A stretch of 64,000 bases of DNA, taken from Sphingosinicella sp. (GTDB lineage Bacteria; Pseudomonadota; Alphaproteobacteria; Sphingomonadales; Sphingomonadaceae). The stretch is taken from NCBI GenBank assembly GCA_013816585.1, contig JACDEE010000001.1, positions 77,001 to 141,000 of the forward strand, written 5' to 3'. The notes under the pieces were generated by a model. That model had not been told where the DNA came from. It saw only the letters and a program-made list of their open reading frames with translations, and did no database searches. The number at the start of each line of letters is the position of its first letter. Positions within the stretch are counted from its first letter, which is position 1. Positions 1-8,894 of the stretch are shown here, piece by piece. The translations under genes were made by a program, and so were the position numbers.

Positions 1-245
1 CCGACAATCTGGAACTGATGAAGGGCGTCGGACCCAAATTCGTTGCCAGGCTTCAGGAGCATGGCGTTACCCGGTTCGATCAGCTCGCGCGCCTCAGCGG
101 CAACGAAATCGCGATTCTCGATGACAAGATGGGCCCATTCAAAGGCCGCCTGCTACGCGATCGGGTGCCTGAGCAGGCAGGCTACCTCGCCCGCGACGAT
201 CGCGATGGCTTCGAGGCCAAATTCGGCAAGCTCGGCCCTTCCTAA
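1..245 (+). CDS. Helix-hairpin-helix domain protein, C-terminal end (5' end outside window)
   Basis: Only the last 80 or so codons are present; the reading frame is open from base 3. The visible part begins with a helix-hairpin-helix-like stretch (LELMKGVGPKFVARLQEHGV) followed by a second helical repeat (TRFDQLARLSGNEIAILDD) and ends FEAKFGKLGPS. This arrangement is seen at the C-terminus of proteins annotated as predicted 5' nuclease / flap endonuclease-like domain proteins (COG3743-type), which also occur fused to other domains in alphaproteobacteria. DNA binding is inferred from the helix-hairpin-helix; the rest of the protein and its function cannot be judged from this window. Confidence 0.6.
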   Translation, partial: DNLELMKGVGPKFVARLQEHGVTRFDQLARLSGNEIAILDDKMGPFKGRLLRDRVPEQAGYLARDDRDGFEAKFGKLGPS

Positions 246-273
246 GCACACGGAGCGGCGAACCGCCGGGCGG

Positions 274-1602
274 CTAGACCCGGCGGCGGCGGGGCTTTTC
301 GCTCGCGAGCAATTTATCGATCTTGCGGCCGTCCATATCGATCACTTCGAACTGCCAACGGCCGAAGCTGAAACGCTCGCCGGTTTCCGGCAGATGCTTC
401 AGCACGGAGAGCGCAAAGCCGGCCGCGGTGGCATAATCGCGGTCTTCGGGAAGACTAAAGCCAAGGGCATCGGACATGGCGTCCGCCGAGAGCGATCCCG
501 ACACCAGCCAGCTTCCATCCTCGCGCTCGATCAATGGCGGGTCGCGATCCTCATCCTGGTCGGACGCGAAAACCCCCGCCAGGGCGCGAAGCAGGTCGGC
601 CGGCGTCAGCAATCCATCGAAATGACCATATTCATCGTGGACGAAAGCCATCGGCACTTCGGCCGTACGAAGCACGTCCAGGGCGTCCATCGCATCCATC
701 TGGTCGGGGACCACCGGCGCGATCCGCACCAAATCGCGAAGATTGAGAGGCCGGCCTTCGATTTGCGCGACGATGATGTCGCGCAGCTGGACCACACCGA
801 CCAGATTATCGACCGATCCTTCGGCGACCGGCAGCCGGCTGTGTGGAGTATCGAGCAGGCTGTCGCGGATCTTGTCCGGAGTGGCGTCGATATCGATCCA
901 GTCGACTTCGGTGCGGGGCGTCATCACTTCGCGCGTTGGCCGGTCCGCCAGCCGAACCACGCCCGAAATGATCGCCCGTTCGCTTTCCTCCAGCACTCCT
1001 GCGTGATGTGCCTCTGCCACCACCAGGTGCAATTCCTCCGCCGTTACCTTGTTTTGGGATTCGCGCTTGAGGCCGAGCAAGCGGAAGATAAGCGCACTCG
1101 ATTTGTCGAGCAGCCAGACGAGCGGCGCGGTGGCCTTGGCCAGTCCCAGCATGATCGGGGCCATGAATAAGGCAATCGGCTCCGGCGCACGAAGCGCGAA
1201 CTGCTTGGGCACGAGCTCGCCGATGATCAGCGAGGCGTAGGTGGTGAGCGCGATCACGATCGTGAAGCCGGCCGTTGCCGCGGTGTCGGCGTCGAGGCCC
1301 AGAAGCATCATCCGTTCGGCGACGGGACCGCCCAGGCTCGCGCCCGAATAGGCGCCCGCGAGAATTCCGATCAAGGTGATGCCGATCTGTACGGTCGAAA
1401 GGAAACGACTGGGGTTGGCGGCAAGATCAAGCGCGATCTGCGCGCTTTTTCGCCCTTTTTTGGCGAGCCCCTTCAGCCGCGCCTCGCGGGCCGAAACTAT
1501 CGCCAGTTCCGACATGGCGAACACGCCGTTCAGCGCCACGAGCAGCATGATGACGACAACGTCGAACCAGGGAAATGGCGTTAAGGGGGATGCGGGCGAC
1601 AT
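274..1602 (-). CDS. CorC/HlyC-family membrane protein (CNNM + CBS + CorC_HlyC)
   Basis: This 442-residue protein has the standard order of the YtfL/CorC class. An N-terminal CNNM (DUF21) membrane domain covers about residues 10-200 with hydrophobic segments such as VVIMLLVALNGVFAMSELAI. A CBS pair follows (about 205-330, beginning VMTPRTEVDWIDID), then a C-terminal CorC_HlyC domain (about 345-430). Family members sit in the inner membrane and are linked to Mg2+/Co2+ or other cation homeostasis; the hemolysin name is historical. The ATG at 1602 gives full family length. Which ion it handles cannot be read from the sequence. It is convergent with the partial gene on its left and divergent from the OmpA lipoprotein at 1745. 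Confidence 0.9.
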   Translation of the reverse strand: MSPASPLTPFPWFDVVVIMLLVALNGVFAMSELAIVSAREARLKGLAKKGRKSAQIALDLAANPSRFLSTVQIGITLIGILAGAYSGASLGGPVAERMMLLGLDADTAATAGFTIVIALTTYASLIIGELVPKQFALRAPEPIALFMAPIMLGLAKATAPLVWLLDKSSALIFRLLGLKRESQNKVTAEELHLVVAEAHHAGVLEESERAIISGVVRLADRPTREVMTPRTEVDWIDIDATPDKIRDSLLDTPHSRLPVAEGSVDNLVGVVQLRDIIVAQIEGRPLNLRDLVRIAPVVPDQMDAMDALDVLRTAEVPMAFVHDEYGHFDGLLTPADLLRALAGVFASDQDEDRDPPLIEREDGSWLVSGSLSADAMSDALGFSLPEDRDYATAAGFALSVLKHLPETGERFSFGRWQFEVIDMDGRKIDKLLASEKPRRRRV

Positions 1603-1674
1603 GGTCTGCTTGATCCCTTTAGCCAGGAAGTTTCCATCGCGGCAACCGTTTCGTGGTGAGTTCGATCCACAAGC

Positions 1675-1700
1675 GGAACAAGTTCAACCGATTGACGGTT
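1675..1700 (+). promoter_or_regulatory. Possible EcfG-type promoter for the OmpA lipoprotein
   Basis: GGAAC at 1675-1679, 17 bases, then GGTT at 1697-1700. The general-stress consensus in alphaproteobacteria is GGAAC-N16/17-CGTT, so the -10 has one mismatch. The spacing to the start at 1745 is suitable. The evidence is weak and the call is tentative. Confidence 0.3.
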
Positions 1701-1744
1701 GACGGACCACACGCAATTCACCCGATTTCGGGAAAGGAATAATC

Positions 1745-2425
1745 ATGTTCGTATCTAAACGCTTTGCAGGAATCACCCTCGCCACCGCCCTGATGGCTAC
1801 CACCGCCGCCTGCGTAACAGACCCCAATACCGGCGAACGCCGCATCTCGCGCGCCGCGATCGGCGCGATCGGCGGTACCGTCGGGGGCTATCTACTGGGC
1901 GACCTGATCGGTGGCCGCGGCGACCGCACCGAGAAAATCCTTGGCGCAGGCATCGGCGCCATCGGCGGCGGCTTGGTCGGCGCCTATATCGACAAGCAGG
2001 AACAGGAATTGCGCCGCAAGACCGCCGGCACCGGCGTCGTGGTCGAACGTCAGGGCGACGAATTGCTCCTGACCATGCCGTCGGGGATCACCTTCCCGGT
2101 AAATAGCTATGCGATCCAGCCGCAATTCCAGGCGACACTCGACCAGGTCGCGCAAACGCTCGCCACCTACCCGTCCACCATGATCGACGTTTACGGCCAT
2201 ACCGATCCGAGCGGCGGCGATGCGATCAACATACCATTATCCCGCAACCGGGCCCAGGCCGTGGCCAATTACCTGGCGCAGCGGGGGGTCAATCCTGCCC
2301 GTATCGCAACCCAGGGTTACGGCTCCAGCCAGCCACTGGCCGGCAATAACAATGCGACGGAGGCAGACCGCGCGGCCAATCGCCGTGTGGAAATCCGCGT
2401 CGTTCCGGTTACCAACGGAAACTAA
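1745..2425 (+). CDS. OmpA-family outer-membrane lipoprotein with glycine zipper
   Basis: The 226-residue precursor has a lipoprotein signal ending in a lipobox-like TTAAC at Cys23. A glycine-zipper segment follows (about residues 37-82, rich in GxxGG), then an OmpA C-terminal peptidoglycan-binding domain (about 100-222). That domain shows the expected DVYGHTDPSGG, the SRNRAQAVANYL helix, and the closing NRRVEI motif whose Asp and Arg contact diaminopimelate in the family. It most likely anchors the outer membrane to the cell wall, like YiaD-type proteins. A SD-like GGAAAGGAA lies just before the ATG. A strong intrinsic terminator follows 20 bases after the stop, so this is a single-gene unit. 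Confidence 0.9.
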   Translation: MFVSKRFAGITLATALMATTAACVTDPNTGERRISRAAIGAIGGTVGGYLLGDLIGGRGDRTEKILGAGIGAIGGGLVGAYIDKQEQELRRKTAGTGVVVERQGDELLLTMPSGITFPVNSYAIQPQFQATLDQVAQTLATYPSTMIDVYGHTDPSGGDAINIPLSRNRAQAVANYLAQRGVNPARIATQGYGSSQPLAGNNNATEADRAANRRVEIRVVPVTNGN

Positions 2426-2444
2426 TCGCCGGTCAGTGACGTGA

Positions 2445-2472
2445 GGGCGCCGGAGCGATCCGGCGCCCTTTT
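2445..2472 (+). terminator. Rho-independent terminator of the OmpA lipoprotein
   Basis: A perfect 10-bp stem (GGGCGCCGGA / TCCGGCGCCC) is closed by a GCGA tetraloop and followed by TTTT. The GCGA cap belongs to the stable GNRA loop class. The same GGA-GCGA-TCC cap recurs in the terminator at 11.7 kb. Confidence 0.88.
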
Positions 2473-2491
2473 CGTTGGCTTGGGTCCGACG

Positions 2492-2953
2492 TCACGGGCC
2501 CTGCCGCCGCGCACGAAAGAATTCGCGCAGCAGATCGGCGGACTCTCCCTCGCCGATGCCGCCATAGATTTCCGGCGCATGGTGGCAGGTGGCTTGGCTG
2601 AAGAGGCGGGGTCCGTGGACGACCGCGCCGCCTTTGGGATCAGGCGCCGCAAAGTACAGACGGTCGATCCTCGCGAGCGCGATGGCCCCGGCGCACATCG
2701 CGCAAGGCTCGAGCGTCACCCAAAGGTCGCAACCGTCGAGCCGCGAAGTACCCAGTCGCTGTGCTGCACCTCGTATCGCTACCATTTCGGCATGCGCCGT
2801 CGGATCGAAGGCGCTCCGCATAGCGTTGCCGCTGGATGCGATAATCTCACCTCCGCGTGTGACGACGGCCCCCACCGGGACCTCGCCGGCCAAGGCCGCT
2901 TCGCGGGCCTTTTCCAGGGCAAGGCGCATCGGATCGGGGAGCGGGAACGGCAT
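2492..2953 (-). CDS. tadA: tRNA-specific adenosine deaminase (nucleoside deaminase family)
   Basis: This 153-residue cytidine/deoxycytidylate-deaminase-fold protein shows the zinc site in full: TAHAEMVAI (His54 ligand, Glu56 proton shuttle) and EPCAMCAGAI (Cys84, Cys87). TadA converts adenosine 34 to inosine in the anticodon of tRNA-Arg(ACG) and is essential in most bacteria. Length and motif spacing fit TadA better than guanine or cytosine deaminases, though family members are hard to separate by eye. The start at 2953 (MPFPLPDPM) is taken; Met9 is a possible alternative. It is convergent with the OmpA lipoprotein and lies downstream, in the same orientation, of the receptor gene at 3078-6197. 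Confidence 0.88.
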   Translation of the reverse strand: MPFPLPDPMRLALEKAREAALAGEVPVGAVVTRGGEIIASSGNAMRSAFDPTAHAEMVAIRGAAQRLGTSRLDGCDLWVTLEPCAMCAGAIALARIDRLYFAAPDPKGGAVVHGPRLFSQATCHHAPEIYGGIGEGESADLLREFFRARRQGP

Positions 2954-3025
2954 CGCGATACATTAGCGCCTGCCCGGAGGGAGCGCCATTGCCGCGTCGG
3001 TGCCCGAAGTTCCCGGCGGCCATGG

Positions 3026-3053
3026 AAAAGGGGCGGACATCGCGGCCCGCCCC
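3026..3053 (-). terminator. Terminator of the TonB-dependent receptor
   Basis: On the minus strand a GGGGCGG / CCGCCCC stem (7 bp, 10-base loop) is followed by TTTT. It lies 25 bases downstream of the receptor stop codon. Confidence 0.65.
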
Positions 3054-3077
3054 GACCCCCTTCTATCGAACCTTAGG

Positions 3078-6000
3078 TCAGAAGCGCAGCTTGGCGGAAA
3101 CGGCGTAGCGACGTCCCAGCGCGTCGTAGGTCGAAGGGAAGGTATTGCCGCTATTATAGTTAGTCGATCCGATCGTGTTGCCGACGACCGTCGGCTTGTT
3201 GTTGAGCAAGTTCTGAACGGTGAATGTGAAAGTCAGTTCTTCAGTTGCCTTCACGCGCGCCGTCAGGTCGAAATAGTTTTGCGCCTCGATCGTCCGGAAT
3301 TCGGGATTGACCATGCATCCGTTCGGATCCGTCCCTTCAGGATCAGGGCACCCTGTCGCCGGGCTGGTTCCCGCGTCGCGAGCCGCCTGAAGATCGTCGG
3401 CCAGTTGCTGCGGTTCGAATTGCACGGCGTCGATCCAGCGCCAAAGCAGCGACAAATCGACCTTCTCGAACGACAGCGTGGTGCGCTGACTGAACTGCAA
3501 TTCGGGTTGGATGGATCCCGTGAATGAGCAGTTCACGCTGTAAAATCCGACGCATTCGCGATTGAGCGAGCTTGGGGACGCCTTGAACTTGGAAGATCGG
3601 GTCCAGTTGCCGACGAAGGACAGTGCCAGGTCCGCAAAGCCCAGATCCTTACGGTAATTGGCGATCAGATCGACGCCGTCGGTGGACAAGCGTCCAAGGT
3701 TGGTCGTCTGGGCATAGAGGCCCGGCACGGTCCCCGGATCGCCGTCAAGCGAGCCGGTGAGCGGATTGCGCCGGATGATCGTACAGGCCGGATCGGCCGC
3801 GCTGGCGGCGGTCGGGTTGGCAAAGCAGGCGCTGATAAGGTCGCCCGGCAAAGGCGTGCCGATCGCATCGCTGACCTTGATGTTGTAATAATCCACGCTG
3901 ACGTTGAACCGCGGCAGGAAGTCCGGCTGGAAAACCACGCCGACGGTGTAGGTATTGGCCTTTTCCGGCTGAAGGTTGGTATTTCCTTCGGTAGAGATAT
4001 TGGCCTGCGCCGCGGTTGGGTTGTTGATCGACCCGATCGTGCTGGCCGGTGCGCCTTGGGCGACACAGATTGCGCGCAGATTGGCGTTCGTCACCGGTGC
4101 CGAACCCGCGCATGGATCCACGCCGAGGTTGGTCAGGCCCGTGGCGAAGGGTGTGAACAATTCAGCGATGTTCGGCGCGCGAACCGCCCGGCTATAATTT
4201 CCCCGGAACTTGACGCCGGCGCCCGGTTCCCAACTGCCGCCGACCTTCCACGTCCAGGTGTCGTAGGCCGGGTCGCCGGGCGCCTCGACCTTGTAATCGG
4301 AATAGCGAACGCCCGCCTCCAGGGTCAGGCTTTCGAAAAAGGGCCTGTCTTCGATAAGCGGAACGATCAGTTCGCCGAAAGCTTCGCGGACGTCGTACCT
4401 GCCTTCAAAGGGAATGACCGCACCGCCCGAGCCGCCAACCGCGCCGGGCGTCGATTCCAATATGTCCGCGTCCTGATAGGCGAAGTGGTTCCGATATTCG
4501 GCGCCTACGGCAATTCCAACCGCATTGGTCGCGGAGGGCAATATCCAGCCGAGGTCACCCGATATCAATGCTTGCGCCTGAACCAGCTTCGAGCCGCGAA
4601 ATGCCCTGGCATCGGCTACCGCAAAACCCTTCGTGGCCGGGTTGATTCCGGCGGTTCCGAAAATATCGATCGGCATGCAATTGTTGGCCGTATTCTGGCA
4701 CCTCGGATTGGCCGCTGTGCCATCGACAAGTATCCCCTGGCGAAACCGCTCCAGAATGACATAATTGTTTCGGGTCCGGCTATTATCGCTTTGTCCGTAG
4801 GATCCGTTCAGGTCCCAATCGAGGCTGTCGGTCAGGGCCCCGCGCACCCCGAAGCGATAGTCGAACGTGTTGAGGCGGAATTCGTCGAGACGGGGTCCAT
4901 ATTCGACCGACCGGCGATTGAGCTGGGCCGTCACTTCGCGATAATTCGGATCGGTTCGTCCCGTCGCGGTGGCCGCCGCCGCGCACTGGGCAGCCGTAAA
5001 ACGTGGCACATAAGTGGTCTGGGTACCTGTAGCGGGATTCACAGGGGCGATGTTGAATGCGCAAAACTGGTTGCGCAAAGTTGACGGCAGGAATGGATTG
5101 TTGAGATTGACGACCACTGCCTGTCCGAAGGCTCCCGACGGCGCAGCAATCGTATCCACCGAAGTCTTCGAATACATGCCGCGGGCATAAACTTCGATAC
5201 TGTCGGAAACTTCGTAATTGGCGGCCCCGTAGATATTGAATCGTCCGAAAGGCGTTTGGAACAGGTTAAAGGGATTGAAATTGTAGAATTGGAAGGTGCC
5301 CACAGCGGCGCCAGCAGCGTTGATTTGACGCAAGCCGCCATTCCCTACGGCCGTGCTCGTGTTGGGAGTATTCGTACCCGCGATCAACGGCCGCGTTCCC
5401 CCGATGCGCGTCGGGAACGATGTGCCCGAACCGATATTCTCGCCGCTGTAAGAATCAAGCGATTCGAAAGAAAATGGCCGGTCTCCCTGGTAGACTGGAT
5501 CTGAATCTTGATAACCCAGGCTCAGTACGGCATTGCCGCGCCCGTCATCGAAATTTCCACCCATCGTGGCGTCCAAGCGAAAATAATTGCCGTCGCCTTT
5601 TTCCGTAATTTGCTCTGACGCCGTCAATTCGAAACCGGAAAAATCGCGCTTGGTAACGAAGTTAACCACGCCGGTAATGGCGTCGGCACCGTAAGTCGTC
5701 ACTGCGGCGCCGGTCAGGGCGTCGACACGTTCGATCAGGGCCAGCGGAATGTTATTAAGGTCGACCTGACCATTGCCATCGTCGGGAACGATGCGCTTGC
5801 CATCGAGCAACACGATATTACGATTAGCGCCAAGACCACGCAGGTCGACGTAGGAAGTGCCGCCATTGCCGTTATTTACGGCGGATCCCATGTTGGCGAC
5901 GACGCCGGGAAGTTCGCGCAACACGTCTTCTGCAGTGTTGGATTGCTTCAATTCGATATTCGCAGCGGTCGTTACGTTGACCGGCGTAGATAATTCGAGA

Positions 6001-6197
6001 TTGGGGTTGCGGATCAAGGATCCGGTGACGACGATTTCTTCGCCGGCGGCTTCATCGACCTGCACGGCGGGATCTTCGGCGGTAGTAACGCCGACCGGCT
6101 CGGCCGCGGCATCCTGCGCAGCGGCGGGGAGCGCAAACGAGGTTGCGCTTACCAGAAGCGTGGAAGCGAGAATTTGGCTACGAAAACTGCGTTTCAT
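3078..6197 (-). CDS. TonB-dependent receptor
   Basis: This outer-membrane receptor has 1039 residues. The signal peptide starts MKRSFRSQILAS and ends around ALPAAAQ. A TonB-box-like GEEIVVTGS precedes a plug domain (about residues 60-190, with VLRELPGVVANMG and LRGLGANRNIVLLDG). A long beta-barrel follows and ends in the outer-membrane signature RRYAVSAKLRF with terminal Phe. The ATG at 6197 is preferred because GGGGGACC lies 5 bases upstream; an in-frame TTG at 6215 has no such site. It belongs to the large sphingomonad receptor group for carbohydrate, peptide or siderophore uptake. No substrate-specific neighbour or riboswitch was seen, so the ligand is unknown. Confidence 0.93.
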   Translation of the reverse strand: MKRSFRSQILASTLLVSATSFALPAAAQDAAAEPVGVTTAEDPAVQVDEAAGEEIVVTGSLIRNPNLELSTPVNVTTAANIELKQSNTAEDVLRELPGVVANMGSAVNNGNGGTSYVDLRGLGANRNIVLLDGKRIVPDDGNGQVDLNNIPLALIERVDALTGAAVTTYGADAITGVVNFVTKRDFSGFELTASEQITEKGDGNYFRLDATMGGNFDDGRGNAVLSLGYQDSDPVYQGDRPFSFESLDSYSGENIGSGTSFPTRIGGTRPLIAGTNTPNTSTAVGNGGLRQINAAGAAVGTFQFYNFNPFNLFQTPFGRFNIYGAANYEVSDSIEVYARGMYSKTSVDTIAAPSGAFGQAVVVNLNNPFLPSTLRNQFCAFNIAPVNPATGTQTTYVPRFTAAQCAAAATATGRTDPNYREVTAQLNRRSVEYGPRLDEFRLNTFDYRFGVRGALTDSLDWDLNGSYGQSDNSRTRNNYVILERFRQGILVDGTAANPRCQNTANNCMPIDIFGTAGINPATKGFAVADARAFRGSKLVQAQALISGDLGWILPSATNAVGIAVGAEYRNHFAYQDADILESTPGAVGGSGGAVIPFEGRYDVREAFGELIVPLIEDRPFFESLTLEAGVRYSDYKVEAPGDPAYDTWTWKVGGSWEPGAGVKFRGNYSRAVRAPNIAELFTPFATGLTNLGVDPCAGSAPVTNANLRAICVAQGAPASTIGSINNPTAAQANISTEGNTNLQPEKANTYTVGVVFQPDFLPRFNVSVDYYNIKVSDAIGTPLPGDLISACFANPTAASAADPACTIIRRNPLTGSLDGDPGTVPGLYAQTTNLGRLSTDGVDLIANYRKDLGFADLALSFVGNWTRSSKFKASPSSLNRECVGFYSVNCSFTGSIQPELQFSQRTTLSFEKVDLSLLWRWIDAVQFEPQQLADDLQAARDAGTSPATGCPDPEGTDPNGCMVNPEFRTIEAQNYFDLTARVKATEELTFTFTVQNLLNNKPTVVGNTIGSTNYNSGNTFPSTYDALGRRYAVSAKLRF

Positions 6198-6401
6198 CAA
6201 AGGTCCCCCGATCAATTTGGATAGGACCCCTGTTTCTCCATTCAGAAATGCCGGATATCAGGATTTAAAGACCGTGATTGAATAATGGCGTGAGGCCGCT
6301 TCGGATCGCGACTATTGGACGGGACTGTTGGATTCGGGCCACAATCCTGGACGACAGGGGATCGTCGCTTGCCGGCGGTGATAAACTAACGGCCTGCCCA
6401 A

Positions 6402-6436
6402 AATATGGGGCCGGCATCCCGAAGAATGCCGGCCCC
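6402..6436 (-). terminator. Terminator of the glycine-zipper gene
   Basis: A perfect 11-bp stem (GGGGCCGGCAT / ATGCCGGCCCC) with an 8-base loop is followed on the minus strand by ATATTTT. It lies 36 bases past the stop of the gene at 6473-6931. It is the main structure in the 275-base gap before the receptor start; nothing else was recognised there. Confidence 0.8.
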
Positions 6437-6472
6437 GCCCTCGCTACGCGACTCGAGGGGTTCGGTTAGTTC

Positions 6473-6931
6473 TTAGCGGCAGTTGCTCTTGTCGATCGCG
6501 CGGCCTGCAAGGGCGCCCACGGCGCCGCCGACAATCGCTCCGGTCGTGCCGCTATTGCCGCTGCCGTAGCGGCCGTAACGGCTCCCGCTGCGGCCGACCT
6601 CCCGGCCAAGCAGGGCGCCGGCAATTCCGCCGACGATCGTGCCGGTGGTACCACTGCAGCGTCGTGCGCCGTAACGGTTGCCGTAGGAGCGGCCGTAATA
6701 GCCGCCATTCTGCCCGTAAGAGCCGCTATTCTGCCCGTAATAACGGTCGTCATAATATCCGTTGCCGGCAGCGCGGTTACCGTAGCGGTCGTAGGTTCGG
6801 CCATAGCGGTCGCCCCGGTAGACCGGACGTTCGTAACGCGAATCATAATAGCCGCTCTGGGCCTGGGCTGCGGCCGGAATAGCGGCAGTCGTACCTATCG
6901 CGGCAGCGAGGAGGACCATTTTCTTAAGCAT
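6473..6931 (-). CDS. Secreted glycine-zipper (2TM) protein, Tyr/Arg-rich
   Basis: The 152-residue precursor has a signal peptide (MLKKMVLLAAAIGTTAA to AAAQAQ), a Tyr/Arg/Gly-rich middle with repeated YDDRYYG/YGQNGGYYG-like units (about residues 25-90), and two glycine-zipper segments (GTIVGGIAGALLGREVG and GAIVGGAVGALAGRAID) of the Rick_17kDa/Gly-zipper_2 type. Such proteins sit at the outer membrane or periplasm; their function is poorly known. The ATG at 6931 is chosen over an upstream in-frame start because AAGGAG lies 6 bases before it. It is probably transcribed alone, with its own terminator. Confidence 0.85.
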   Translation of the reverse strand: MLKKMVLLAAAIGTTAAIPAAAQAQSGYYDSRYERPVYRGDRYGRTYDRYGNRAAGNGYYDDRYYGQNSGSYGQNGGYYGRSYGNRYGARRCSGTTGTIVGGIAGALLGREVGRSGSRYGRYGSGNSGTTGAIVGGAVGALAGRAIDKSNCR

Positions 6932-7106
6932 ACAAGACTCCTTTACATACACTCGGTCGGGAGCCGGTGGGATGTAAGTCCCCGCCGCGTCTTCGACTTG
7001 AAGATGGTTATCGAACCTGAAGGTTGAGCCGCCGCTGAATATGATCGTCAGCCGCCGTTAAGGGATTTTTGGTGGGCGCCGATCCGATTGCCGCTAAGGC
7101 GATCCA

Positions 7107-8075
7107 ATGCGTGTCGCCGTGGCCCTGTTGCTCCTTTTGCTGCTCGCGACCTTCGCTCCCGCTCGGCTGCACCAGCCCCCGAACATTCCCGCGCATTTGC
7201 AAATCCGCTTCGATCCCGTGCCGCTGGACGAAGATGCGCCAGCACGACGGCGGATCGGCGGGTTGACCTACCTCGGCGGATGGGCGTTGCGCGGGAACGA
7301 CCCGCGTTTTGGCGGCATATCTGCAATCCATGTGGAGGGCGGCGAGGCGGTGTCGGTGACCGACCGCGGATCGGTCATTCGTTTCCCATTACCGGGCGTG
7401 CCGGGGGGCAGCGCGCCTCGCTTGAGCGCGCTCGGCGGCGGCCCCGGCTCCAATGCCGGGAAGCGCAATCGCGACTCCGAAGCGATGGTGGTGGCGAATG
7501 GGAGAATGTGGATCTCCTTCGAATATCGCAACGCCCTGTGGCGCTACGACCCGACTGGCCGGCAGGCCGATGCCGTGGCCCTACCGCCCGCCATGGCCCG
7601 CTGGAGCCGAAAAGCCGGCGGCGAAGCGATGGTGCGGATGAAGGATGGCCGCTTTCTCATCTTGTCGGAAGGACAGCTTCTGCCCGACGGCAGCACCGAG
7701 GCCTTGCTTTTCGATGGAGACCCGATGCGTGGCGGGGCTTCGGTTCTACGGCTGCGCTACCGGGCGCCCAAAGGCTATCGGATAACCGACGCGGCATTGC
7801 TGGCCGACAGCCGGATTTTATTTCTCAATCGCCGTGTTTCGTTGCCTGATGGCATTACGGCCAAGCTGACGCTAGGCGTCCTGCCGGAGTTGAAGGAAGG
7901 CGCATTGCTGACGGGCAGGGAGATTGCGTCCTTCAGGCCGCCGGTCATCGCCGACAATCTGGAAGCTCTGAGCGTCCAGGAAGGGCATGAAAGGACAATC
8001 GTCTGGATCGCGTCCGACGATAATTTCAGTCCGCTGCAGCGGACGTTGCTGTTGAAATTCGCGCTCGAGGAGTGA
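7107..8075 (+). CDS. Esterase-like activity of phytase family protein (secreted)
   Basis: This 322-residue protein has a very hydrophobic N-terminal signal (MRVAVALLLLLLLATFAPA). The body is a phytase-like beta-propeller domain (PF13449 type) with the characteristic FGGISAIHV, SVTDRGSVIRF, NRDSEAMVV, FEYRNALWRY and ADNLEALSVQ stretches. The conserved Asp/Glu residues in these loops resemble the metal and phosphate site of the family. It is probably periplasmic. The actual substrate (phytate, other phosphoesters or carboxyl esters) cannot be decided. It is convergent with rpmB, with 14 bases between the stop codons. Confidence 0.82.
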   Translation: MRVAVALLLLLLLATFAPARLHQPPNIPAHLQIRFDPVPLDEDAPARRRIGGLTYLGGWALRGNDPRFGGISAIHVEGGEAVSVTDRGSVIRFPLPGVPGGSAPRLSALGGGPGSNAGKRNRDSEAMVVANGRMWISFEYRNALWRYDPTGRQADAVALPPAMARWSRKAGGEAMVRMKDGRFLILSEGQLLPDGSTEALLFDGDPMRGGASVLRLRYRAPKGYRITDAALLADSRILFLNRRVSLPDGITAKLTLGVLPELKEGALLTGREIASFRPPVIADNLEALSVQEGHERTIVWIASDDNFSPLQRTLLLKFALEE

Positions 8076-8089
8076 GCCGAAAGCGAGGC

Positions 8090-8377
8090 TTAAGCGGCGC
8101 TCGCCTTCTTTTCTATTTCGCGCTTCAGGCGACGAGCCTTGAGGCTCAATTTTTCGTCCGAAGTCTTGGTCAGCCAATTGTCGAGGCCGCCGACATGTTC
8201 GACCGAACGAAGGCCATTCATCGACACGCGAAGCTTCACCTGGCGCTCTAGCGCGTCGGACAGCAAGGTCACATTCTGCAGATTCGGCAGAAAGGTACGC
8301 TTGGTCTTGTTATTGGCGTGGGAAACGTTGTTTCCCACCAGCCGGCCCTTGCCGGTCAGTTCGCAAATGCGCGACAT
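8090..8377 (-). CDS. rpmB: 50S ribosomal protein L28
   Basis: The protein has 95 residues and starts [20 protein letters not shown], the near-invariant L28 N-terminus ([18 protein letters not shown]). It continues with the basic C-terminal part of the longer alphaproteobacterial form ([20 protein letters not shown]). L28 binds 23S rRNA in the large subunit near the exit site. The start at 8377 is set by the conserved N-terminus; the frame stays open further upstream but is not L28-like there. It is monocistronic here. Confidence 0.97.
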   Translation of the reverse strand: MSRICELTGKGRLVGNNVSHANNKTKRTFLPNLQNVTLLSDALERQVKLRVSMNGLRSVEHVGGLDNWLTKTSDEKLSLKARRLKREIEKKASAA

Positions 8378-8499
8378 CGAATCTCGTCCTGGATTTTGGG
8401 AGACAATTGTCCCCGGAAAGTGGGCGCGGATAACTCGGCCAGCGGCTTTCGTCAACCTGCATCGCCATAATCGTGCGGATGCAAGGTCGTTGCGGAAGT

Positions 8500-8524
8500 G
8501 CAACCGAATCCTGAAAGCTTCGTT
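8500..8524 (+). promoter_or_regulatory. Weak EcfG-like promoter upstream of the membrane-anchored repeat protein
   Basis: GCAAC, 16 bases, then CGTT: one mismatch from GGAAC-N16-CGTT. It is noted because the paralogous gene at 56 kb also has a GGAAC-N16-TGTT site. A single weak match has little weight by itself. Confidence 0.25.
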
Positions 8525-8565
8525 ATGCCGGCTGAAGCCAGAAAGGCTGAGATGGAGGGAATTTT

Positions 8566-8847
8566 ATGTCACGCACTATTTTGGTCGTTCTGGCGATCGC
8601 CGCACTGGCGCTGATCGTACTGCTCGCAACGGGCATTCTCGACATCAATCAGACGAAGGAAGCCAGGCTTCCCGACGTCAATGTCAGCGCAGAAGGCGGC
8701 CAAACCCCAGCCTTCGACGTGGATGCCAAGGAAGTCGTGGTTGGAACGAAAGAAACCAACGTGACGGTGCCCGACGTCGATATCGACAGCAAGGAAACCA
8801 CCGTCGATGTTCCCGTCGTTGGCGTGAAGGACGACGACAAGAATTAA
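8566..8847 (+). CDS. Small membrane-anchored protein with Val/Asp repeat; paralog of the gene at 55986-56234
   Basis: This 93-residue protein begins with one membrane helix (TILVVLAIAALALIVLLATG). The soluble domain is almost entirely alternating Val/Asp/Thr/Lys (NQTKEARLPDVNVSAEGGQ, DVDAKEVVVGTKETNVTVPD, VDIDSKETTVDVPVVGVK), a pattern expected to form a regular beta structure. The lipoprotein at 55986-56234 shares NQTKEA, the DVDAKEVVVGT block and the KETTV-P-V ending, so the two are clear paralogs with different anchors. The function is unknown; I do not recognise a named family. The SD is GGAGGG 7 bases before the ATG, and a strong terminator follows. Confidence 0.8.
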   Translation: MSRTILVVLAIAALALIVLLATGILDINQTKEARLPDVNVSAEGGQTPAFDVDAKEVVVGTKETNVTVPDVDIDSKETTVDVPVVGVKDDDKN

Positions 8848-8857
8848 GAGCGGGTGT

Positions 8858-8894
8858 TCCGCGGCGGCGCATCCAGGCGCCGCCGCGGACTTTT
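8858..8894 (+). terminator. Strong Rho-independent terminator
   Basis: A perfect 13-bp GC stem (TCCGCGGCGGCGC / GCGCCGCCGCGGA) with a 6-base loop is followed by CTTTT. It closes the gene at 8566-8847. Confidence 0.9.

Noticed and set aside
43-1170. Long plus-strand frame opposite the CorC-like gene
   Set aside because: It is an antisense shadow of a well-conserved 442-residue membrane protein; its product is Arg/His-rich with no motif.
3078-6420. Cobalamin or other riboswitch upstream of the TonB-dependent receptor
   Set aside because: The 275-base upstream region contains a terminator of the neighbouring gene and no B12-box-like sequence.
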